Assembly (NCBI RefSeq): GCF_000973085.1
Contig: NZ_CP011280.1
Location: 1,107,287-1,171,286 of the forward strand
Direction: 5' to 3'
Length of the DNA: 64,000 nt
DNA from: Sneathia vaginalis
GTDB taxonomy: Bacteria; Fusobacteriota; Fusobacteriia; Fusobacteriales; Leptotrichiaceae
In this document: in pieces, positions 15,907 through 23,891 of the stretch
Layout of the letters: every line of letters starts with the position of its first letter
Numbering within the stretch: the stretch's first letter is position 1
Program-made: the position numbers and the translations under genes
The notes under the pieces: model-generated
The model's input: the letters and a program-made list of their open reading frames with translations, nothing else
What the model was told of the DNA's origin: nothing
Database searches by the model: none

Positions 15907-16812
15907 TTAAAATGCTAATGCAAGTATTAATAATATATGTACTACTATTAGTGCTAATGCTATTGGTAATTGTGCTTTAATAACTCCGTATTTATCCTTC
16001 ATTTCTAAAATTGATGCTGGCACTATATTAAAATTAGCTGCCATAGGTGTAATTAAAGTTCCACAAAATCCTGCTGTCATTCCCAATGCACCTACTACTG
16101 TAGGGTTAGCACCTTGGTTAATAACAAAAGGTATACCTATACCCACAGTTATTACTGAAAATGCTGCAAAACCATTACCCATTATCATTGTAAATATTGC
16201 CATAGCTATTACATAAACTATTACACCTAAAACTATATTCCCTTGGGGTATAATAGTTGAGACTAAGCTAGATATTACATCTCCTACACCTGCTTTTGTA
16301 AATATTGAACCTAAGGCTGCTAAAAGTTGAGGTAATAGTGATGCTGCTCCAACTTGCATTACTAGTTTTGTTGTATCTTCTACTGTATCCCCTACATTTG
16401 GTTTGAATATTATTAATGCTAAGACTATGGCTATTATTGAACCTCCACCTATACTAATTACTGATGGTATCTTGAATTGTAATAGTAAAAATGAAGCTAT
16501 ACCTATTGCTAATGCTGGTATAAAGATCAAATTTCTAAATTTTTCACTATTAGCCATTCTAAGAGATTCACTAACATTTTTAAATTGTCCCATAGTTAAT
16601 TTGTTAGTTACTGTTATTATCCCTAGAACAATAAGAAGTACACCTGTATATTCATAAGGAATATATTTACCAAAGATAAAAGTAATAGCTAAAATATTCC
16701 AAAATAGGAAGGTAGTAATCTTATTCTTTTCATTTTTTAAGCCTCTAAACCCTGTTAGTATACATACTATTCCACACAGCACATACATTAATTCAGATAA
16801 AATAACTTTCAT
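15907..16812 (-). CDS. DUF979-family membrane protein, predicted 5-oxoproline transporter subunit
   Basis: A 301-residue protein with around eight to nine hydrophobic segments. It starts with LSELMYVLCGIVCILTGFRGL, has a glycine-rich ISIGGGSIIAIVLALIIF stretch and a conserved-looking core MGNGFAAFSVITVGIGIPF near 205-225. It then has TAGFCGTLITPMAANFN. This matches DUF979, a family that pairs with DUF969 and pcp. I recall database names linking the pair to 5-oxoproline transport; I have not checked. It starts one base from the DUF969 end (shared A of the stop and start). Confidence 0.8.
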   Translation of the reverse strand: MKVILSELMYVLCGIVCILTGFRGLKNEKNKITTFLFWNILAITFIFGKYIPYEYTGVLLIVLGIITVTNKLTMGQFKNVSESLRMANSEKFRNLIFIPALAIGIASFLLLQFKIPSVISIGGGSIIAIVLALIIFKPNVGDTVEDTTKLVMQVGAASLLPQLLAALGSIFTKAGVGDVISSLVSTIIPQGNIVLGVIVYVIAMAIFTMIMGNGFAAFSVITVGIGIPFVINQGANPTVVGALGMTAGFCGTLITPMAANFNIVPASILEMKDKYGVIKAQLPIALALIVVHILLILALAF

Positions 16813-17474
16813 TACTTTTTACCTCCCTTTTGTATCTTTTTATCAAATAATACAAATTGTATTATAGCTAAAATTACTGTAACTATACCTATAGGTATAG
16901 AATAAAAGGCTAGGCCCTTAAGTGTTACTTCTATACCTGCTTCTTTTAGTGTCCCAAGGATTAATAGTAAGCCTGCTGAACCAACAAAGATATTTTGTGC
17001 AAAGAAATTAGCATAATTTTCTACTCCTGCATTTAATCCTTTTAATTCTTCTTTTTCTTTTTCAGTTAATTCTCTTCCAACAGCTGCTTCACTCATAGGT
17101 AATATCAATGGACGTATAAATTGTATGTGCCCACCTATTCTAATTGATAATGCTGATGCAATTGTTCTTATAACCATGTAGATACTAAGAATTTTACCTG
17201 CTGTTGCATTACTTAATTTAGATATTAGTTTTGCACTTCTTTCTTTTAGTCCATTTCTTTCAAGCAATGCTATTACTGGTAATGATATGAAAAATATTGA
17301 CATAAGTCTATTATCTATAAACGCCTTACCAATTATCCTCAATATCTCTAATATGTTCATTTTGGCTAATAAGCCTGTAACTATTCCTGATAGTAGAACT
17401 ACTGCTAATACATCTAGCTTCAAACTAAATCCTACTACTATTATTACTATTCCTATAAGGACTAAATAATTCAT
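16812..17474 (-). CDS. DUF969-family membrane protein, predicted 5-oxoproline transporter subunit
   Basis: This 220-residue protein has about five to six transmembrane segments: an N-terminal pair (YLVLIGIVIIVVGFSL), FISLPVIALLERNGLKERSA, then the conserved IRIGGHIQFIRPLILPM region and a GVENYANFFAQNIFVGSAG segment. These match DUF969, the standard partner of DUF979. It is transcribed just before DUF979 and 15 bp after a small membrane protein gene. Role by association: import or export of 5-oxoproline or a pyroglutamyl compound for pcp and GGCT metabolism. Confidence 0.8.
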   Translation of the reverse strand: MNYLVLIGIVIIVVGFSLKLDVLAVVLLSGIVTGLLAKMNILEILRIIGKAFIDNRLMSIFFISLPVIALLERNGLKERSAKLISKLSNATAGKILSIYMVIRTIASALSIRIGGHIQFIRPLILPMSEAAVGRELTEKEKEELKGLNAGVENYANFFAQNIFVGSAGLLLILGTLKEAGIEVTLKGLAFYSIPIGIVTVILAIIQFVLFDKKIQKGGKK

Positions 17475-17489
17475 AGTTATTCCTCCTTT

Positions 17490-17888
17490 TTATCTAAAAA
17501 ACATTCTAATAAATATTATTAATTTTAATATTGTGTATACAACACTAAGTTCAATAGAGTCATATATACCATTATTATTAAAATTCCTATATTCACTATA
17601 TGTTATTCCTATTATCGACAATACATATGTTATTAAATGCAAAATCCCAAATTTAAAAAATGATAAAACCAATATATCTAACGTTATGAAAATAAAGGGT
17701 AAAAGTATAAATTTACCTTCTTTAAAGTATAGCTTAATTAAAATATAGCTTAAAAGTATACTAGATAAAATTAACAGTATCTTAAATATATCAAACTTAA
17801 ATGATAATATATATGTTAGTATGAATAATATCATAGAAATTTGTATATTTGATTCATTACCTAAATATTTAAATATCTTTATCTTCAT
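17490..17888 (-). CDS. Small integral membrane protein of unknown function
   Basis: The 132-residue protein is almost entirely hydrophobic, with four or five predicted transmembrane helices (SMILFILTYILSF, IFKILLILSSILLSYIL, LPFIFITLDILVLSF, ILHLITYVLSIIGITY, SVVYTILKLIIFI). The loops are short and the ends are Lys/Arg-rich. No family is recognised. It overlaps the recombinase gene upstream by 20 bp and leads closely into DUF969, so it belongs to the same leftward transcript. Confidence 0.6.
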   Translation of the reverse strand: MKIKIFKYLGNESNIQISMILFILTYILSFKFDIFKILLILSSILLSYILIKLYFKEGKFILLPFIFITLDILVLSFFKFGILHLITYVLSIIGITYSEYRNFNNNGIYDSIELSVVYTILKLIIFIRMFFR

Positions 17889-18759
17889 CTTCTTCTCCCA
17901 ATTGTATTTTATCGTAAATAGATTTTAACTTTGATTTTTCTACGTGAGTATAAATTTCTGTAGTCGTTATACCTGCATGACCTAATATTTCTTGTACAGT
18001 TCTAATATCTGCTCCATTTTTCAATAATATTGTAGCAACTGTATGTCTTATCATATGTGGATGTACATGTTTTTGTATATTACACATCTTTGCATGTTTA
18101 ACTAGGCTTATATAAAAGCCCTGTCTAGTTGTTTTAGGAAAAACTTTAAAATCTCTTTTTCCATTTAAAAGCATTTCTCTTTCTTTGTATATATATTCTT
18201 TTAATATTTCTCCCATTTTTTTGTATATTGGTATGTATCTATACTTACTACCCTTACCTAAGACTCTAATAAATTTGTATTCACTATCTTCTACATCTTT
18301 AATTTCCAAATTAATTATTTCTGATATTCTAGCACCTGTTGCTATTAATAATTCTAGTATAATTCTATCCCTAACATTTTTAGCTTCATGATTGTATGTA
18401 TCAATTAGTCTTTTTAATTCATCTTCATCTAATATATCAGGAAGTCTTTTTTGCTTTTTCATAGAACGTACAGTATTAGTTGGATCTTTTTGTATATATC
18501 TATTGGTGTATAGGAACTTATAGAAAGACTTTAGTGATGATATCTTTCTTTGTGTAGAATTATACTTATACATCCCTTTTATCTTTTCTATATATCCATA
18601 TATATCATCTTTTTGTATTACATTGTATTTCTTATCTACTAATTTAAAAAAAGTCTTTAAATCTGTCCTATAGCTTTCTATAGTACGTTCTGAACTACCT
18701 TTTTCTAGTCTAAGATAATCTAAAAATTCATTTACATATACTAGATTTTCATTATCCAT
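17869..18759 (-). CDS. xerD: Tyrosine recombinase of the XerC/XerD type
   Basis: A 296-residue site-specific recombinase (from ATG 18759; an in-frame GTG at 18768 is an alternative). The SAM-like core-binding domain (about 5-95) is followed by the catalytic domain with R144 (ATGARISEI), K169/K172 (LGKGSKYR), H235-x-x-R238 (HPHMIRHT), H261 (ILGHAGI) and the nucleophile Y270 (TEIYTHV). Size and complete motifs fit the chromosome dimer resolution recombinases rather than a phage integrase. Whether it is XerC, XerD or a single XerH-like enzyme cannot be decided here. It sits in a housekeeping run after recN with no att-like repeats, arguing against a mobile element. Confidence 0.87.
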   Translation of the reverse strand: MDNENLVYVNEFLDYLRLEKGSSERTIESYRTDLKTFFKLVDKKYNVIQKDDIYGYIEKIKGMYKYNSTQRKISSLKSFYKFLYTNRYIQKDPTNTVRSMKKQKRLPDILDEDELKRLIDTYNHEAKNVRDRIILELLIATGARISEIINLEIKDVEDSEYKFIRVLGKGSKYRYIPIYKKMGEILKEYIYKEREMLLNGKRDFKVFPKTTRQGFYISLVKHAKMCNIQKHVHPHMIRHTVATILLKNGADIRTVQEILGHAGITTTEIYTHVEKSKLKSIYDKIQLGEEDEDKDI

Positions 18760-18760
18760 T

Positions 18761-20371
18761 CTACTCACTCATCATTTCTTTTACGTGTTCTACTAAGGCA
18801 CTAGTAATATTATCTCCAGCAACTATTCTTGCAATTTCTTGTACTCTTTGTTCTGAATCTAATTTCTTTATCTTTGTTTCTGAATTTTTCTTGTATATCA
18901 TAAATTGTTCCCTAGCTTTTGCTGCTATATTAGGTGAGTGTGTTACACATATGACTTGAACATTATTTGATAATTGTTTTAACTTATCAGCTACAAGCTT
19001 AACAGTTTGCCCTGAAATACCTGCATCAATTTCATCAAACACTAAAGTTTCAAGCTTATCAACTCTAGAAAATACTATCTTTAATGCTAGCATTATTCTT
19101 GATATTTCTCCACCAGATGCTATCTTAGCTAATTTTTGATAATCTTGATTCTTATTTGTTCTTATCATAAATTCTACATCATCTATACCTGAGGTATAGA
19201 ATCCATCTTTGTTTTTAAAGTATATTTTGAATGAAGCTTCCTTCATATTTAGTTCTTTCAACTCAGTATTTACCATTTCTTCTAATTTTCTAGAAAAATC
19301 TTTTCTAAGCTCGCTTAATTTTTGGGCTTCTTCTATATATTCTTTTATGTATTCTTCTTTTTCTTGTTTAAGCTTTTTTATATTCTCATCTGAATATTCA
19401 AAATTAATTAATTTTTCTTCTAAGTCTTTCTTATACTTCAAGATGTCAGTAATACTTCCAGCATACTTAAACTTTAATTTGTTAATTTTATTTAATTTAT
19501 CATTAATTTCTTCTATATCATCTTCTTCTTCTGGAATATATATTTCAGAATCTACTTCATTTAGTAATTCTCTAGCACTTTCTACTTTTTCTAATAGCTC
19601 TTGTATATTTTCATACTCACTTACTCCATGTAGTGGTCTTATACATTCTTTTAAACTAGGCAATATCTTCTCATTTAGATTACCTTGTAATATACTTAGT
19701 GCTTCTGTTATTCTACCTATGTCAAAGCTTTTTTTATACTTATACTCTAATTCTTCATCTAATCCTTCGTATAGATCTAATTCTGAAATTTCATTTATAC
19801 TAAATTCATATAAGTCCTTTTTTTCTAAAATAGCTTTCTTTTCTTCTTCTAAGTCTTCAATTTTTTTATTAACATCATGTATCTTATTAACTATGCTTTT
19901 TAAATTAATTTTATTAGGTAAAAATTCATCAAGTAAAGACAAATGATATGATTTGTCTAATAGATATTGGTTTTCATGTTGACCAACTATATCAACTACT
20001 TGTTTTGTAATACTAGCTAGTGTTGCTAATGTTACTCTTTTGCCATTTATATTTATCTTTGTCTTACCATCTTTTGTAATTTTTCTGTATATTATTAATT
20101 CATTATCGCTAAAATCTATATCATCTACAAGTGTTTCTAAATTAGACTTTAAATTATCACTTATTTCAATAACACCCTCAACAGTTAAACTGTCACAATC
20201 TTTCATTATGTCATTTACATTAGATCTTTTTCCTAATAGTAAGGATATACCATCTAATACTAGTGACTTCCCTGCTCCAGTTTCACCTGTTATTACTGCG
20301 AAATTTGTATCAAACTCCATTTGCACATTCTTTATTATCGCTAAATTATTTATCGTCAACTCTTTTATCAT
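18761..20371 (-). CDS. recN: DNA repair protein RecN
   Basis: This 536-residue SMC-like ATPase acts in double-strand break repair. The Walker A GETGAGKS (about 30-37) is near the N-terminus, after KELTINNLAIIKNVQMEF. Long coiled-coil arms (about 160-370) are rich in Glu/Lys. The C-terminal head carries the signature ASGGEISRIMLALK and Walker B LVFDEIDAGISG, then the H-loop VICVTHSPNIAAKA. It is slightly short for the family (usually 550-570). It overlaps the lipoprotein esterase gene upstream by 26 bp and nearly abuts the recombinase downstream, placing two DNA maintenance genes together. Confidence 0.95.
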   Translation of the reverse strand: MIKELTINNLAIIKNVQMEFDTNFAVITGETGAGKSLVLDGISLLLGKRSNVNDIMKDCDSLTVEGVIEISDNLKSNLETLVDDIDFSDNELIIYRKITKDGKTKININGKRVTLATLASITKQVVDIVGQHENQYLLDKSYHLSLLDEFLPNKINLKSIVNKIHDVNKKIEDLEEEKKAILEKKDLYEFSINEISELDLYEGLDEELEYKYKKSFDIGRITEALSILQGNLNEKILPSLKECIRPLHGVSEYENIQELLEKVESARELLNEVDSEIYIPEEEDDIEEINDKLNKINKLKFKYAGSITDILKYKKDLEEKLINFEYSDENIKKLKQEKEEYIKEYIEEAQKLSELRKDFSRKLEEMVNTELKELNMKEASFKIYFKNKDGFYTSGIDDVEFMIRTNKNQDYQKLAKIASGGEISRIMLALKIVFSRVDKLETLVFDEIDAGISGQTVKLVADKLKQLSNNVQVICVTHSPNIAAKAREQFMIYKKNSETKIKKLDSEQRVQEIARIVAGDNITSALVEHVKEMMSE

Positions 20372-21293
20372 TATATATTTCCTCCAAGAATCTTGAAATC
20401 TTATTTATCGAATCATTTGTTTCTTTAAATATATTAAATAATTGGAAATTATGTTGCATATTCTTATACCCTTTTATCCTTGCATCTACCCTATTTTTTA
20501 TCATATTATTATACACTAATATTGAATCATCACTCAATATTTCATTTGCACCATAATGTATTAATGTTTTAGGGAAGTTATAGTAATCACCATATACTGG
20601 GGAAACATATGGATTTGTTAAATCTTTAACTTCACTTACATATGGATTATTATTTAAATATCTTGGATGCCAACTTACACCGAATAAGATATCATCATCA
20701 AATTTATTAACCCTACTTTTTACCTTGTTACTCAAATCTGTAAATGGTGATAAAAGAACTATACCATCTATTAAAGGTTTATTCTCATCTCTTCTTTTCA
20801 AAAGTGTTGATAGTATTAAATTCCCTCCTGAACTATCTCCCATTATTACTATTTTATCATAATGATTTAGTGCATAGTCTACGACATTATTAACTTCTAT
20901 TGATTGGCTAGGATATTTTTTACCCTTATAGTCTACAAGTAGAATCTCATAATTGCTATTTTTTGTATTTTCTAGTATTCTTTCATTAAATTTAAAATAT
21001 GCTGACTTTATATACTCAACTCTAAAAGCTCCACCATGTACATAAACTAGTGCATTTTTGCTGTCTTTTTTTCTGTATCTATAAAAGACGGTATTTCTAA
21101 ATTTGTATGCATTTATACTATACCCTGGCTTATAGTCTACTGTATTTATTAATTTATCAACTGTATCATATATATCTATAACTTTTTCTTTATTGGTTAT
21201 GACATTATTAATTAATATATCTGTAATCTTTAATATTGAACAAGATAACAGGGTAAAATTTAGGAAAATTATTAAAAATATTTTCTTTATCAC
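20346..21293 (-). CDS. Lipoprotein alpha/beta-hydrolase (HSL-type esterase), copy 1
   Basis: A 315-residue predicted lipoprotein: the signal ends in the lipobox LLSC with Cys18. The mature part is an alpha/beta hydrolase of the hormone-sensitive lipase type. It has oxyanion-hole motif YVHGGAF (84-90) and nucleophile elbow MGDSSGGN (S154), with Asp and His likely in EILSDDS and MQHNFQLF. It is a close paralogue of the next gene (21290-22210), sharing SPFTDLSNKVKSR-type and NNPYV motifs. Probably a membrane-anchored periplasmic or surface esterase; the substrate is unknown. It is in the nadK-recN transcript with overlapping ends. Confidence 0.85.
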   Translation of the reverse strand: MIKKIFLIIFLNFTLLSCSILKITDILINNVITNKEKVIDIYDTVDKLINTVDYKPGYSINAYKFRNTVFYRYRKKDSKNALVYVHGGAFRVEYIKSAYFKFNERILENTKNSNYEILLVDYKGKKYPSQSIEVNNVVDYALNHYDKIVIMGDSSGGNLILSTLLKRRDENKPLIDGIVLLSPFTDLSNKVKSRVNKFDDDILFGVSWHPRYLNNNPYVSEVKDLTNPYVSPVYGDYYNFPKTLIHYGANEILSDDSILVYNNMIKNRVDARIKGYKNMQHNFQLFNIFKETNDSINKISRFLEEIYNDKRVDDK

Positions 21294-22210
21294 TTATATA
21301 TCCCTCCTAAAAATTTTGATACATTTTTTAATGCCTCATCTGTCCTATCGAATATACCGAATAATTGGAATACATGAACCATATTATCATATATTTCTAG
21401 TTTAGCATCAACCTTATTTTTCTTCATATTTTCATAAACTATTCTTGAATCATCTAGTAAAAGTTCTGTACTTCCACACTGTATTAATGTCTTAGGAAAA
21501 TTATGATAATCTCCATACACTGGTGAAATATATGGATTAGTTTTATCTTTTACATCTTCTATATATGGATTATTCAATAATAGTTTAGGATAAGTCTTAC
21601 CAAATAGTACATCTTTTGTAAAATTATCTTTTCTACTCTTTACCGTATTAGTTAAATCTGTCCATGGCGATAATAGTACTAGTCCATCTGGTAACTTTTT
21701 GTGCTCATCCCTTCTTTTTAAAATTTGAGATAATATTAAATTCCCTCCTGAACTATCTCCCATTAAAACTATTCTATCATATCTTTTTTGAACATAATCT
21801 AGTACATTTTCTAATTCCTTATTTTGTTCAGGATATTTTAATCCCTTATAGTCCAACAATATTATTTCATAATCCTTTGGACAATTTTCTAAAATCTTTT
21901 CATTCATTGTATAGTAAAAACTATTTACCGTTCTAATGTAAAATGCTCCTCCGTGTACATAAACTAAAACATTTTTACTATCCTTTTTCTTGTAGTTAAA
22001 AAATAGTGTATCTTTATACTTATACGGCACTAGTGTATAGCCATACTTTTTATCTATTGTTTCAATTAAGCTATATGCATACAATATATTTTTCAAAAAT
22101 TGATCCTTATCTTGGACTATATCATTACTTAATATATCCAGTGACTTTATAGTCAAACTTGTACATGATGATAAAAGTAATAGCACTAAAAGCATTTTAA
22201 TTCTTTTCAT
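21290..22210 (-). CDS. Lipoprotein alpha/beta-hydrolase (HSL-type esterase), copy 2
   Basis: The 306-residue paralogue of the preceding entry has the lipobox LLSSC (Cys16), YVHGGAF (84-90), GDSSGGN with nucleophile S153, and MVHVFQLF for the likely His. It overlaps its neighbours by 4 bp on both sides (ATGA-type junctions). The two copies lie head to tail and can be aligned along nearly their whole length, which indicates a tandem duplication followed by divergence. Cleavage of short-chain esters, host lipids or acetylated glycans are all possible; nothing in the sequence decides. Confidence 0.85.
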   Translation of the reverse strand: MKRIKMLLVLLLLSSCTSLTIKSLDILSNDIVQDKDQFLKNILYAYSLIETIDKKYGYTLVPYKYKDTLFFNYKKKDSKNVLVYVHGGAFYIRTVNSFYYTMNEKILENCPKDYEIILLDYKGLKYPEQNKELENVLDYVQKRYDRIVLMGDSSGGNLILSQILKRRDEHKKLPDGLVLLSPWTDLTNTVKSRKDNFTKDVLFGKTYPKLLLNNPYIEDVKDKTNPYISPVYGDYHNFPKTLIQCGSTELLLDDSRIVYENMKKNKVDAKLEIYDNMVHVFQLFGIFDRTDEALKNVSKFLGGIYK

Positions 22211-22938
22211 TTTTTACCTCTCCAATCGAGTTTTTTTCTTAGTATATAGTAAAAATTTTTATCTTTTGGTTCTATTAATTGAACATATTTATCAGAGTAT
22301 TTCACATTAACTTGGGGGCAAAAATGTGATTTTTGCTTACCATCTATATATATTTTTGCATTTGATTTTACTACTAGATTTTTTTCTGGCAATATTAATG
22401 GCCTTGTTCCTAGATATTGAGGTGCTATTGCAACAATATTCATAACCTTTACACTAGGATGTATAATGCTACCACCTGCTGACATTGCATAAGCTGTTGA
22501 TCCTGTTGGAGTTGAAATGATAAGTCCATCGCCTCTAAATCCACTAATTTCCTTGTCTTCGTCATATAGGACTAATTCTCCAACCCTATCAAATTTAAAT
22601 GCTATTTCATTTAGTGCATAGTATTTCTTGTCATTTATACTACATTCTAATAAGTATCTCTTACTTAAGTTAAAGTTGTTATCCAATAACTCTTCTATTC
22701 TAGTTCTAAAATACTTGCTATCTATGTCAGCCATATATCCAACTCTTCCAAAATTTACAGCTAATATTGGAACCATATACTTTATTGCATATTTTAATGC
22801 CCTTAATATTGTTCCATCTCCTCCAAATGTTAGTATATATTCTGGATATTCATCTACAATTTGTATATCATACTCTTTTAATATTTCTAATTCCTTTTCT
22901 ATTTTAATACCATCTTTTTTTACTATTAAAACTTTCAT
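22207..22938 (-). CDS. nadK: NAD kinase
   Basis: This 243-residue cytoplasmic enzyme phosphorylates NAD to NADP. The GGDGT motif (FGGDGTILRALKYA, D41) and the second conserved region GDGLIISTPTGSTAYAMSAGG, which binds NAD, are present. VNFGRVGYMAD in between also fits. It is slightly shorter than most family members. It lies between two esterase genes with 4-bp overlaps, an unusual neighbourhood for nadK; nadK next to recN is common in other bacteria, which explains part of the arrangement. Confidence 0.93.
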   Translation of the reverse strand: MKVLIVKKDGIKIEKELEILKEYDIQIVDEYPEYILTFGGDGTILRALKYAIKYMVPILAVNFGRVGYMADIDSKYFRTRIEELLDNNFNLSKRYLLECSINDKKYYALNEIAFKFDRVGELVLYDEDKEISGFRGDGLIISTPTGSTAYAMSAGGSIIHPSVKVMNIVAIAPQYLGTRPLILPEKNLVVKSNAKIYIDGKQKSHFCPQVNVKYSDKYVQLIEPKDKNFYYILRKKLDWRGKK

Positions 22939-23816
22939 TTTATCCTCTTTATTGTTTCATCTAATACTTCTTTTGCACTGTCAACATAGCCCAAAATTTC
23001 TAAAAAGCCATGCCCCATTCCTTTATACTCTATGCACTCTATATTAAACTTATTACAAAAATCATCTATATCTAAGTTAAAATAATCATATTCAGCCTTA
23101 ACAACTAATATTTTAGGTAATTTATTAAAGTCTTCCTTTTTAATATTTAATAGATTAATATACATAGAATCTTTGTTATACTCTTTGGGGAGATACAGCT
23201 TTTTCATGGTGTCTATAGAATATTTAAGTTGCATTATACTTGCCTTTGCATAAGTACAAGGTTCTTTTAGGTTATATTCTTTTATACTCCAATTAGCTCT
23301 TTTTTCTATTTGTATAACTGGATAATACATAAAAACATATGAAAATATGCTAGGATTTAATAGCACTACATCTAGTGCCAACATTGCACCTGCACTGTCA
23401 CCTGATATATATACTGTTGTATAACCATATTTTTCTATATTTTCCCTTATTGTATCATATATTTCGTACATTATATACGGATATTGTTTTGTAGGTGCTA
23501 GTGTGTAGTCTATTGATATAACATCTATGTTGGTGTTATTCGCTATGTATTTATTACAATTTTGAATAGAAGTTACATCTCCAGCATAAAAGCCTCCACC
23601 ATGTATTGAGAATATGACCCTATTTGTCTGACCTTTTGAGTATATATATACATTTTTTTCTTTTCTTACTTGTATATTTGGTGCTAAATCAATGCTACTA
23701 TACCCTCCTACCATAGAACGTATCTTAGAAACATTTATACCCTCATACACAAATTCTTCATACTCTTTTTTTACTCTATTACTGAATGCCTTAATCATTT
23801 TTTCATCAATATCCAT
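22935..23816 (-). CDS. Alpha/beta-hydrolase (HSL-type esterase), cytoplasmic, copy 3
   Basis: A 293-residue hydrolase with IFSIHGGGFYAGD (oxyanion hole HGGG, 72-75), the elbow ISGDSAGAM (S141) and likely His in GMGHGFLEI. Unlike the two lipoprotein copies it has no signal peptide, so it should act in the cytoplasm. It is only distantly similar to them. It is the first gene of the long leftward run. A TATAAT sits at 23836-23841 upstream without a recognisable -35. Confidence 0.82.
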   Translation of the reverse strand: MDIDEKMIKAFSNRVKKEYEEFVYEGINVSKIRSMVGGYSSIDLAPNIQVRKEKNVYIYSKGQTNRVIFSIHGGGFYAGDVTSIQNCNKYIANNTNIDVISIDYTLAPTKQYPYIMYEIYDTIRENIEKYGYTTVYISGDSAGAMLALDVVLLNPSIFSYVFMYYPVIQIEKRANWSIKEYNLKEPCTYAKASIMQLKYSIDTMKKLYLPKEYNKDSMYINLLNIKKEDFNKLPKILVVKAEYDYFNLDIDDFCNKFNIECIEYKGMGHGFLEILGYVDSAKEVLDETIKRIK

Positions 23817-23857
23817 TTTTCACCTACTTTTATTAATTATACTATATCCAAAAAAAA

Positions 23858-23881
23858 ATACTAGAATCATTGTTCTAGTAT
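23858..23881 (-). terminator. Intrinsic terminator of adhE
   Basis: Perfect 9-bp arms ATACTAGAA / TTCTAGTAT surround a 6-nt loop. On the minus strand eight T residues follow; on the plus strand a T-run also follows, so it could work both ways. Confidence 0.88.
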
Positions 23882-23891
23882 TTTTTCTATA

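Noticed and set aside
17869-18759. Tyrosine recombinase as evidence of a prophage or integrative element
   Set aside because: It is the size of XerC/XerD, sits in a housekeeping transcript with recN, and no tRNA, att repeats or phage genes surround it.
19209-19946. 245-codon open frame on the plus strand opposite recN
   Set aside because: The Ser/Phe/Leu-rich product mirrors the Glu/Lys-rich coiled coil of RecN on the other strand; a typical shadow in AT-rich coding DNA.
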